NCBI GenBank assembly: GCA_946999385.1
Contig: CAMQCZ010000008.1
Coordinates: forward strand, 4,949 to 68,948
Reading direction: 5' to 3'
Length of the DNA: 64,000 nt
Source: an uncultured Lachnoanaerobaculum sp.
GTDB taxonomy: Bacteria > Bacillota > Clostridia > Lachnospirales > Lachnospiraceae
Of this stretch, positions 51,526 through 61,800 are shown piece by piece. Within the stretch, counting starts at the first letter, position 1. Each line of letters opens with the position of its first letter. The notes under the pieces are model-generated. The model was not told the DNA's origin. It made no database searches and saw only the letters and a list, made by a program, of their open reading frames with translations. A program made the position numbers and the translations under genes.

Positions 51526-54500
51526 TCAGCTCTCCCCAATTTTTATTTCTTCACCCAATTCAAATGACCATATTAGCTTAGTAAGCTTAATATCCTTTTT
51601 AGCTTTACTATTTGATATAGCAATAGCATAATAATCAAGTTGCTTATAATATCTTTCCTCCAATAGCTTCAAGTCCTTAACTTTATCAGTCTTATAATCA
51701 ATTATTATAATATTATCTCCATCTTCTATATAAGCATCGACAACTCCCTGAACCAAAACTAATTCTTCACTATTTCCTACATTTAATTCCTTGGCACTAA
51801 GCCCCATATAAAATTGTTCTTCCCTATGTAGCTTATTTTCTTCATAAGCTTTCATTAAAATTTTTCCCAAATTTGAATCCAAAAGCTTCTGTATTTTTTC
51901 TACATCTATAAAATCAATTTCTTCTTTATCCATAAGCCTATTTTCATATAATTTCATGAGAATTTCACTTATATTTTTCCCTTTGCTATAAGAAGAAAAA
52001 TCAAACAAATCCATAAATCTATGATAGGCATTTCCTCTTTCTGTAGGAGAATATTTTATATTACTTTTTCTTTCATCAGTATTTATATATCTAAAGCTTG
52101 TATCTTTTTCTACCTGATTCTTCCTTTTTAATTCACTTACACTAAATTTATTTTTTAATTTAGTATCCTCTATATATTTATATTCAAATTCTATATATTC
52201 TTTAAGAGCTTCTATATCCACATTATCATCTTTATTGTCTTTTTCAATATCAATTTTTTTTATATCCTCATCTGAAATATCATCCATCTTATCAAGCGTT
52301 TCAAGATCACATTCTATATAATCTATATATTTACTATTTGAATGCTTTGATAATAAAATATAATCTAAATAGCTTGTGGCTGACTTCAAATAATATGTCG
52401 ATACAAATTCATCCTGTTTAGTATCTATAATAGAATATTTTTTCATTTTATCTGTATAATTAAAACAAGATGTAAAAATAAGTAAATCCTTAGCTCTGCT
52501 TAAGGCTACATATAATAATCTAATCTCTTCAGCTTTTAAATTATCTTTTATTTTTTCTTTTACTAAGCTCTTTTTCAAAGTATCAGATATAAAAGCCTTT
52601 TCTTTATCTATATAGGTATAAGATAATTGATATAAATCATCAATCAACATTTTTTCCTTTATATCCATATTTTTAAAATTATCGGCAATATTTGCAAGTA
52701 TACAAACAGGATATTCCAAGCCCTTTGAATTATGTATAGTCATTATTCTTACTACATTGGAATTTTCATTTATTAGATTCGCCTCTCCAAAATCATATTT
52801 TTTTTCCTTTAAAGCTTCCAAATATCTTATGAAATTAAACAAACCCTTATACGAGCTTTTTTCATATTCTTTAGCCTTTTCTATTAAAAATAGAATATTT
52901 GCTTTCCTAACCTCACCATATGGCATTGCAAATATATAGTCTATAAAATTTGTTTCATATACAATTTTTCTAATAAGAATATGCAAAGGTAGGTAGTTGC
53001 TTTCATCTCTATATTTATCTAAATAGTAAAAAGCAGTAATTAAGCTATCTATTTTTTCCTGACCAAGTAAAGCTATTAATCTATTTCTTTCATCTTCCAT
53101 ATTCAAATTATTGATATTTTCCATATCAAATATATCCTTATATTTATTATTACCAAAAATATAAAGTATATAAAGTATAGCTTTATATAAATCCTTTTCA
53201 CCTATAATGTCCTTACAAGCTAATATTGCCAAGGTCTTATCATCCAAATCTACTATTGGAGATTTCAAATATGAACATAAATCTATTTCCATACTTGGAT
53301 TATCTATTATTGTCAAAATAGATATTAATTTTTGTATTTCATAGGTTTCAAAAAATCCTGTTTTTATATTGGCATGAGCAGGTATATTTTTTTTTGCCAA
53401 TTCTTTTGCTATAATATTAGCATTATCCTTAGTATTTCTTAATAAAATTACTATATCACTATATCTAACTTTTCTAAGCTGTCCACTATCTTCTATTTTC
53501 ATGTCGGAGTCAATCAAATCTCTTATAAGCTTAGCTATTAATTTTGACTCTAATTCTATATCCTTAATTTTTTTATTTTTGTCTATATTTTTATTATTTA
53601 TATAATAAAATTTTGTCCTTATTGAAGGATTTTCCTCCTCAGAATAATTATATATAGCCTTTGGATTTAATGCTATATCCTTATTATATTCTATATTTGT
53701 AAATTCCTTAGACATTATTTTATAAAATATTGAATTTATACTATTTAAAACTGTAGCTCTGCTCCTAAAATTATCCGATAATAATACCTTATATCCTATA
53801 TTATTATCATTAATTTCATCATAGCCACTATATCTTTCATATTTTTCTATAAATAAATCCGGTCTTGCCTTCCTAAAGGCATAAATGCTTTGTTTAACAT
53901 CTCCTACCATAAACACATTTTCATTAGATATAGCTTTTATAAGCTCTTCTTGTACATAATTTGAATCTTGATATTCATCTATATATATTTCTTTAAATTC
54001 TTTTTGATATTTTAAAGCGATGTCCGTTTTTTCATCACCATTATATAAAATTGATAGAGCAAAATGTGATATATCATTAAAAGTAAATATATTTTTTTCT
54101 ATTTTCTTTTCCATAAGCTTATCTGCATATTGTTTAGTAAGCTTTACAATTATATTTGTTAATTTCTTTGAATATTCCACTTCCTTATACAAGTCATCTT
54201 TTGTAAAATTAAAAGATTTAAAAAATGATTTAATAGATTCTTTATACTCTTCTCTTAACATCTTTACTTTATTTAATATCTCGTCATCTATATCTTTTGA
54301 AGCTCTAAATATGTGAAAGTTTATATTTTTAAAAATCTCTTTCCTTTTATATATATCTTTTTCATTATCTAAATCATAAATAATTTCTTTTTCATTATTT
54401 TCTTTATTATATATACCTAATGTTTTCTTTCCGTCTCCATACAATTTCTTATATAATTCAGGACTTATTGTTGCTATTTCATCTATATTTTTTATATTAT

Positions 54501-55173
54501 CCTTTGCTTTTTTTATTATCAGATCTAATTTTTCCGAAAAAATCTCTTCTAATTTTAGTGCATCATATTTATCATTCAACAAAAAATCCAAATATTTATA
54601 AGGTCTTGGCATAGACCATGCATATTCATAAAGCCTGTCTATATTTGATATTAATCCGTCATCACCCTTTATATTTGAAAATATATCAAGTAAAAATAAA
54701 AAATCTTCACCTGCTTCTTCATATTTTTCTTCCAATAATTCTTGTATCGCCTCAGCTTTTAATAAATTTATATCCTCTTCATTACCTATATTAAAATTCG
54801 GATCAATATCCAGCTTATCTATATTTTCTCTTATTATATTTAGACAAAAGCTGTCTATAGTAGATATTCTTGATATATTAATATTATTAAGTTCATTTTT
54901 TAAACGCTTATATTCCTTTTTATCTTTTTTATACTGACTTTTTACAGCTTCATTTAAACGTTTTTTAATTCTATCTTTCATATTGGCGGCTGCAAGCTTT
55001 GTAAAAGTCATAACAAGCAAATCTTCAAGACTATAATCCAAATCTTTATTTAAAATTCTGCTTACTATTCTTTCTACCAAGATAGCAGTTTTCCCACTTC
55101 CTGCAGCCGCAGAAACCAATATATTTTTATTACCTATATTTATAGCTTGCTTTTGATTTTCAGTCCAAGGCAT
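51526..55173 (-). CDS. addA: ATP-dependent helicase/nuclease subunit A
   Basis: This 1215-residue UvrD-like helicase-nuclease has Walker A AAAGSGKT (22-29), IYIDEYQDSNYVQ as the Walker B motif, and a C-terminal RecB-like nuclease site with IIIIDYKTDKV. AddAB processes double-strand ends to Chi and loads RecA. The ATG at 55173 follows GGAGG; an upstream start at 55197 lies within addB. It starts one base after the addB stop. Confidence 0.97.
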   Translation of the reverse strand: MPWTENQKQAINIGNKNILVSAAAGSGKTAILVERIVSRILNKDLDYSLEDLLVMTFTKLAAANMKDRIKKRLNEAVKSQYKKDKKEYKRLKNELNNINISRISTIDSFCLNIIRENIDKLDIDPNFNIGNEEDINLLKAEAIQELLEEKYEEAGEDFLFLLDIFSNIKGDDGLISNIDRLYEYAWSMPRPYKYLDFLLNDKYDALKLEEIFSEKLDLIIKKAKDNIKNIDEIATISPELYKKLYGDGKKTLGIYNKENNEKEIIYDLDNEKDIYKRKEIFKNINFHIFRASKDIDDEILNKVKMLREEYKESIKSFFKSFNFTKDDLYKEVEYSKKLTNIIVKLTKQYADKLMEKKIEKNIFTFNDISHFALSILYNGDEKTDIALKYQKEFKEIYIDEYQDSNYVQEELIKAISNENVFMVGDVKQSIYAFRKARPDLFIEKYERYSGYDEINDNNIGYKVLLSDNFRSRATVLNSINSIFYKIMSKEFTNIEYNKDIALNPKAIYNYSEEENPSIRTKFYYINNKNIDKNKKIKDIELESKLIAKLIRDLIDSDMKIEDSGQLRKVRYSDIVILLRNTKDNANIIAKELAKKNIPAHANIKTGFFETYEIQKLISILTIIDNPSMEIDLCSYLKSPIVDLDDKTLAILACKDIIGEKDLYKAILYILYIFGNNKYKDIFDMENINNLNMEDERNRLIALLGQEKIDSLITAFYYLDKYRDESNYLPLHILIRKIVYETNFIDYIFAMPYGEVRKANILFLIEKAKEYEKSSYKGLFNFIRYLEALKEKKYDFGEANLINENSNVVRIMTIHNSKGLEYPVCILANIADNFKNMDIKEKMLIDDLYQLSYTYIDKEKAFISDTLKKSLVKEKIKDNLKAEEIRLLYVALSRAKDLLIFTSCFNYTDKMKKYSIIDTKQDEFVSTYYLKSATSYLDYILLSKHSNSKYIDYIECDLETLDKMDDISDEDIKKIDIEKDNKDDNVDIEALKEYIEFEYKYIEDTKLKNKFSVSELKRKNQVEKDTSFRYINTDERKSNIKYSPTERGNAYHRFMDLFDFSSYSKGKNISEILMKLYENRLMDKEEIDFIDVEKIQKLLDSNLGKILMKAYEENKLHREEQFYMGLSAKELNVGNSEELVLVQGVVDAYIEDGDNIIIIDYKTDKVKDLKLLEERYYKQLDYYAIAISNSKAKKDIKLTKLIWSFELGEEIKIGES

Positions 55174-55174
55174 A

Positions 55175-58100
55175 TTAAACCTCCAAATTATTTTCAATAT
55201 CTGATAAATATCTATATTTATATCCCTTTATATTTTTATCAAAACCGCATATTGACTTATATTGACAATATTTACAGCTGAATTTTTCTTCATCTACGGG
55301 ATTTATGCTTATATCACCCTTATTTATATTTTGAGATAATTCTTTGATTTTAAGATTGACAAGCTCTAAAAGATTATCAATTTTATCCTTAGGAATAATA
55401 TCTGATTTAAGCTCCAATTCCCATGCTTTTACAACATCATTTTCAACTATAGCTTTTGTTTTAGCATTTATAATATCGGAATACTTATCAGAAAAATTTA
55501 TATTATACATTTTATTGTCCAAAGCCCTTATTATATCAGATGAAGAATTTACTATACCGCTTGGACGATATAAGCGAAGCAGCAAATCCTTTCTAAGCTT
55601 TTCTTGCTCTTCACTATTTAAATCTCTTCCCAAATATTGTTTTTGCTCTTCATATTCTTTTAAATAATCACTTTTCTTTATAAATTTTTCTGATAAATTT
55701 GAATATAATATTGCTGCCGGCTCTATTTTAGTATCTTTATATTTATCCTTATAAATTTTAAGACATATATACATATAAAATGCTAATTGAAGCTGCAAAC
55801 CTGATAAAGCTAATTTAGTATCCCAGCTTGTATTACCGGTTTTATAATCCAAAACCTTTATAGCTATCTTTCTATTGTCGGTATCCTTTTGTGTCTCAAA
55901 TATATCAATTCTATCTATCTTACCGTTAAGATAAATTTTTTTATCATTTTTCAAATAAATATCATATAAATTATCATCTCTTATATCAAAATTATATTCC
56001 ATATGTTCAGGTTCAAATTTACCGCTTTCAAGCTGATAAACTAATATTTTCAAGCTTGAGCTTAAAAGCTTTATTACACCTTTTTTTATATATTGACTCT
56101 TTGCATCCTCTATATATTTATTTTCTTCTTGCTTTTCTAAAATATCATCTACTATTGTATCTATATTATTTTTTATACTTTGATAATATTTACTAAGTGA
56201 ATTGTCTTTATTTAACTTTTTAAAAATCAAATAATCTTTAAAAATTTTATCAAGACTAAGATGAACCAAATTACCTATATCAACAGTAGCTATACTATAC
56301 TTAGTCCTTTTAGTCAGATTAAGACCATATTGCATAAAATATCTATAAGCACAGGCGGCATATTTTTCCAATCCTGAAACGCTAAGCTTTAATATTTCTC
56401 CAAATAATTTATTTGAAATTTCCTCACCCAAAATATTGTCAACATGCTCAAGGCTTGACATTTTTTCAAGCATCTCAAAGATTTTTATATCTATATTTTT
56501 TAATAGCTCCAAAATCTTATTATTTTTCACCTGTGATCTAAGAAGCTTAGTTGCTTGATTTTTCAACTCACTCATTGAATTAATTCTTTGAGAATTTACT
56601 ATACTTTGAATTGGTAAATCACTAAATAAGCTCCTAATATCAGATAAAAGATTTGAAGCTGATATACTTTGCAACATATCATCCTTATTTGAATATGTAA
56701 TATATAATTTATTACTTGATTTTGTTAATGCTAAATATAAATAATATTTTTGTTCAAAAATATCCTGCTTTAAGGTTTGACTAAAATATAAATCATATTC
56801 TTTTCTTAAAAATTCCTTTTCTCTATCACTTATTAATTTATTTTTTTTACTCACACCCGGAATAACACCCTCATTCATACCCAATATAAATATGGCTTTA
56901 ACCCTCGGAACTCTTGATCTTATAATATCTCCTATAAATATACTATCAACAAAGCTTGGTATAAAGCCTATTTCTATTTGACTCAAGCCTGCTTTAAATA
57001 ATTCTAAAAATTCATTCTTCTTTAAGATTTCTCCTTTTAAAAGAGTATTTAATCTATCAAATAAATCTAAAAGATTATCATATATATTTTCATATTCTCT
57101 TGCTCTTTTTTCATCATTTAAGTCTTTAAATTTTTCACTTAATCCATCCAGCTTTTTTTCTATATCAAGCTTGTTAAAAATATTTTTAAATTCTTCTATT
57201 AAAGCATCAATATTTAATACAGCTTCTTTTTCCTTATTATTAAAAATATTATATAAATCACTACTAATATCCAATAGAAATTCCCTTATATTATTAAGCC
57301 TTTCTATATTTGAACCTTTATATTTTTTAGGGGTATATGAAAATTTTTTAGAAAATTTTTTATAGGAATATCTTCCTGTCATATATATATAATTATCGAA
57401 AGAATTAATATCATACTCATTAATATACTCTTTTATAAAAGGATTCTTAATAAATTGCATAATACTTTCATAATTATAGTCTTTAATTATAAGCTCTAAA
57501 ATAGAGCTTATTAGATCAATAAAAATATTTGATGAAATTTTGATATTTGAATCTATATGATAGGGTATATTTTCACCTGCAAATCTAATATTAAATTTAT
57601 CTATATATTTGTCCAAATCTCCACTGATTATAGCTATATCCTTATATCTATAATTATGCCTTTTTATCAGATTATTTATTTCACTTACTGTAAAATCAAC
57701 CTCTTGTTCAGAATTTAGGGCTGAAATTATTTTTATATTTTCCGATTTTTCTTTTTTAATTATATTTTCTCTTAAAAAATTTTCCTGTAATTTTATTAAA
57801 TCCGGGCTTTCTATATATGTCTTATCTAAAAATATACTTTTCTCTTGCAAAACCATATTTTTATCAGCTAATTTATTGATATTTTTTGCCATCTCCATGC
57901 TCATATAAAATAAATCATCTTCTTCTAATGATAAACTATCTATATTTTTATTATCGGCACAAATAGTAAAATAAGTTTCTACAGCACAAGACATAAGTAT
58001 TTCTATAATTTTATATTGAGCAGGAGCAAAACCTGCAAATGAATCAAAATATATATAGCTTCCCTTAATAAGCTTACTTTTATTAAGCTTTTTGGATAAT

Positions 58101-58657
58101 ATATCTAAAATTTCTTCTTTTAGGATATGCTTGCCTTCGATAAAATTATCAAATGCACTATATAATATATCAAGCTCTCTTAATTTACAATTTAATATAT
58201 TGGAATTTATATTTTTTTTATTTGATATTATATCCCTAAATTGTTTACTGCTTATATTATATTGATATAATTCTGATAATAAAGAAATAAAATTTTCTAA
58301 AAAACCATATCTTGAAAATTTATTTTTCCATAAAAATAATTCAGATTTATTATCCATAGCTACTTTTCTTAAGATAATAGCCTTTGTAATATCATCTAAA
58401 ATATTTGGTAATTTAAAATTTAATTCTTTGAAAACCTTTATAGCCAATCTTTGAAAGCTAAGCACATCTATATTTGTTGTAGCATGCCTTTGATGTAAGC
58501 TGACAAGCTCCTTTTGCATGTACATAGTATATTGCTCAGGAACAATTATAAGATGCATTTTATCCGGATTTTTCAAAGAAGCCTCTATAGCCTTCTTTAA
58601 AATAGTTGTAGTTTTTCCACTACCACTAGCTCCTATAATAAATTTATAAGCTGACAT
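55175..58657 (-). CDS. addB: ATP-dependent helicase/nuclease subunit B
   Basis: This 1160-residue subunit starts MSAYKFIIGASGSGKTTTIL (Walker A at 9-17). It has a nuclease domain with VLDYKTGNTSWD and an iron-sulfur staple: one Cys in ACAYRYFMQYG and three near the end in CKYCQYKSICGFD. These features define AddB, which recognises Chi and cuts the 5' strand. It heads the addB-addA-sdaAB-sdaAA operon, with a consensus promoter 22 bases upstream. Confidence 0.97.
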   Translation of the reverse strand: MSAYKFIIGASGSGKTTTILKKAIEASLKNPDKMHLIIVPEQYTMYMQKELVSLHQRHATTNIDVLSFQRLAIKVFKELNFKLPNILDDITKAIILRKVAMDNKSELFLWKNKFSRYGFLENFISLLSELYQYNISSKQFRDIISNKKNINSNILNCKLRELDILYSAFDNFIEGKHILKEEILDILSKKLNKSKLIKGSYIYFDSFAGFAPAQYKIIEILMSCAVETYFTICADNKNIDSLSLEEDDLFYMSMEMAKNINKLADKNMVLQEKSIFLDKTYIESPDLIKLQENFLRENIIKKEKSENIKIISALNSEQEVDFTVSEINNLIKRHNYRYKDIAIISGDLDKYIDKFNIRFAGENIPYHIDSNIKISSNIFIDLISSILELIIKDYNYESIMQFIKNPFIKEYINEYDINSFDNYIYMTGRYSYKKFSKKFSYTPKKYKGSNIERLNNIREFLLDISSDLYNIFNNKEKEAVLNIDALIEEFKNIFNKLDIEKKLDGLSEKFKDLNDEKRAREYENIYDNLLDLFDRLNTLLKGEILKKNEFLELFKAGLSQIEIGFIPSFVDSIFIGDIIRSRVPRVKAIFILGMNEGVIPGVSKKNKLISDREKEFLRKEYDLYFSQTLKQDIFEQKYYLYLALTKSSNKLYITYSNKDDMLQSISASNLLSDIRSLFSDLPIQSIVNSQRINSMSELKNQATKLLRSQVKNNKILELLKNIDIKIFEMLEKMSSLEHVDNILGEEISNKLFGEILKLSVSGLEKYAACAYRYFMQYGLNLTKRTKYSIATVDIGNLVHLSLDKIFKDYLIFKKLNKDNSLSKYYQSIKNNIDTIVDDILEKQEENKYIEDAKSQYIKKGVIKLLSSSLKILVYQLESGKFEPEHMEYNFDIRDDNLYDIYLKNDKKIYLNGKIDRIDIFETQKDTDNRKIAIKVLDYKTGNTSWDTKLALSGLQLQLAFYMYICLKIYKDKYKDTKIEPAAILYSNLSEKFIKKSDYLKEYEEQKQYLGRDLNSEEQEKLRKDLLLRLYRPSGIVNSSSDIIRALDNKMYNINFSDKYSDIINAKTKAIVENDVVKAWELELKSDIIPKDKIDNLLELVNLKIKELSQNINKGDISINPVDEEKFSCKYCQYKSICGFDKNIKGYKYRYLSDIENNLEV

Positions 58658-58679
58658 ATATCTTCCCCCTTATTAATCA

Positions 58680-58708
58680 ATAATAGCATATATCGAAAAT
58701 ATGTTCAA
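58680..58708 (-). promoter_or_regulatory. Promoter of addBA-sdaABAA
   Basis: TTGAAC (58703-58708) and TATTAT (58680-58685) are 17 bases apart on the minus strand, just before addB, whose ribosome site is AAGGGGGAAG. Confidence 0.75.
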
Positions 58709-58734
58709 GGAGTTCTTATATTTTTAAAAAATAA

Positions 58735-58808
58735 AAATTGTAACATCAGGTATCAATATCTAAGACATGTAGCCTGTCTTTATATATTGACACTTAATGT
58801 TACAATTT
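58735..58808 (-). terminator. Long hairpin terminator of the secreted repeat protein gene
   Basis: The arms 58735-58746 and 58797-58808 pair perfectly over 12 bp. Further pairing continues inward with few mismatches, for a stem of roughly 30 bp around a short loop. T-rich sequence follows on the minus strand. It lies 30 bases after the stop at 58838. Confidence 0.85.
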
Positions 58809-58837
58809 CAAATTTTTAATTTTTTATTATAATATAG

Positions 58838-61800
58838 CTATTTATTTTCTATCCATACACCATTATAATCTACATAAAAATTATCAGGTGTCCTTTCATT
58901 TTGATATAATGAACCATATGTTCTTACTTTATTATTTCCTTGATATTTCCAAGTAGCACTATCTACATCATATATCCATGTAGGCTTTACGGTTTCAGGA
59001 TTTAGATAATACCATTTTCCATTGATATTTTGCCATCCCAAAAGCATTCTACCATTTTTCTCTGACAAATAATACCAAGCATTATCTTTTTCTTCTCTTT
59101 TCCAGCCTCTTATCATATGTCCAAAAAATCCATCATGCTCTTCTGACATATAATACCAACGTCCCTTTTTATCCTTAAACCAACCATAATCCATAACTCC
59201 ATCTGCTCCAAAATGGTAGGTTCCAACTCTTCTGGTAGCATTATATGTATATGAAAGATTTGCCCAGCCGGTCATTCTCTTGCCATTATTAAACTCAAAT
59301 ATCCACATATCTTTATCCTTGTCTAATAATTTCCAATTCCCGTCAGCTCCAATTTCATATGTACGATACCACCTATAGTCTTCTTTAACATCAATATTTT
59401 CATCCGGATTTTGTGGCTGTGGAGGTCTTGGAGTTCCTCCTCCTATACCGCCACCGCTACTGCCACCACTATGATGACCGCTAGACATATCTATATTATC
59501 TAAAGCAATTTTCAAATTTTCAATAGCATCCTTTAATTCCTGACTGCTTGATTTTCTAGGACTTGTTTGTTTCAAAGCCTTGTCTGCAGCATCATAAGTA
59601 TCTCTGACATATTTTTTCTTTGCTTCATTTTCATTTAAAAGCTGTCTTAATTTTGTTTCTAATTGTTGCCTTTCTTCGCTATCATTAGAATAATAAAGAT
59701 ACAAGCTTTTATTTCCATCTTCAATCGGCGAATCCATCTCAAGCTCATCAAAAGAATCACTTGCTCTACTAACACCCTTATAGGTATAAGTAACACCGTC
59801 CTGATTTATATCTTCTCTAATTATACTATTCCATTCATAAGGTATATCCTGTATAGCTTTCATTTGACCGTCATCATTATATTTAAAATCAAAGCTTTTC
59901 TCAACATTAGTATACAAATTCTTAATCTTTATAGTATAACTATTAACACTTGAATATCCAAAAATATATTCTGTTTTAATATCAAAATCTTTTTGATAAG
60001 AATGAGAAGTGAAATTTCCATCTCTCATTCTAAGTGATGGAGTATCAATATCTAAATGCTCATCAATTTTATACAGCTTATATTCTTTTTCAGGATCATT
60101 TTCCTCTGCAAATTTAAGCTTGACTTTTATACTGTCGGCATAGGTATCATAATCCTGCCAAATATTATTTACAAGTTGCTGTACTTTAACAAATATTTGA
60201 TATAAGCCCTTAAAATCCTTTCTTTTATTTTTAAGCTTATTAACATTTGTATCATCTGAAGCTTTTCTTTCAAGATATACTCTAAATTTACCACGCTCAA
60301 CAATAGGAGGATTTGTTATCTCAAAATCCGGCTGACTTTGTTTATAGTCAACTATATAAGCATCTGAAAAGCTGGCAAGACTAGGCGTATAATTAACTCT
60401 TATAGTGACATCCTCTGTAGGCATTGTAAATTCACACCTAGTATTTTTATATTGAAAATCATCTATTTGACCTTCGATCAAAGTGAAAGCTTTTCCGTCT
60501 TCAAGCTGATGTCCTAAAGCATCCTCCAATTTTGCATACAAAACAACCTTGCTGCCTATTTCAACTTGATCATAGTTTAAACCTTCAGGCTCTGTAGAAT
60601 ATATAACCTCATCAGGATTACCTGCATTTGCTATATGCAATTTTGCAAATTGTGCATTTTCAGGTGTTCTAAATTTAAATCTTGTTTTATTACTATCCAA
60701 AGGAGCTTCATCAGCAGCTTTTGCTACTACAATACTATATTCTACCTTCTTATCAAGATTTTCAAAAATAAACTCACCATCACTGTTGTCAACTTTTGTA
60801 AAGCTTTTTACTACTTCATTATTATCGTTTCTTATAATAGCATAGTAGCAACCTTTTTTAAATGAAGTAAATGCGGCATTTATCTTAGGAGGTGTTCCAT
60901 CTAAGAAACGTGGTCTTTTACAAACAAGAGTTTTTACTTTTGTACTTTTTATTTTATTTGTATCTATATCTGAAATATTAGTATTTATATTTGCTGATAC
61001 CTCCGGCGATATTTCTGAAATAGTATACTCGGTATCAGGAAATAATTTATCATTATCCTTAATATAATATCCCTTATTAGATATTTCTTCCAGACTCAAA
61101 ATTTTAAGAATATTTCCATTATTATCAGAAAGTAAGTATTTAACAAGCGGATGCGAATTTGTATTATTTATTTTAATGCAAGGCTCTCCATGTCCATTAA
61201 TTTCAGGCTCAAGCTCAGGCTTATCTATACTTATATTATTTGGAATAGCCTTTGCAAAGAATTTTGAATCTGGAGGATACTTTGCTAAGAAATCTCTTTC
61301 ATCATTGTCATCCAATTCTTTATTATCCTTATCATACCACTTAATAGTATAACCTGACTCCGGACTTACATTACCTATAATATCCTTAAATTCTTCCTCC
61401 TGTCCCTGCTTTAATCTTTTCCATGTAATCTTATCATCACCATTTCTTGGTGTTCCTGTAGCATTCAAGGTATAAATACTGATTTCTTTTTTAGCATCTT
61501 CAGGAGATACATCCGTATTTCTACTGTCATATTGAAGAATATATCTTCTCCAGCCGGCAGTTTTTTTCTTAACCTTTGCAGTTAAATTATATCCATCTCC
61601 TAGATCTTCTATTTCATATTTATTCTTAGTTGTATCTACAAATCTTTTATCCTTATCTATAATAAGAGTGTCATTCAGATAGTATCCGTCAGGCTCATAT
61701 CCCGGTAAATTACTTCGTATAGTAGGTAATTTTTCAAGTTCACTTTCATCTAAGGTTATCCTTTCATGTGTATCTGAACCTTCAACTACATCACTTATTC

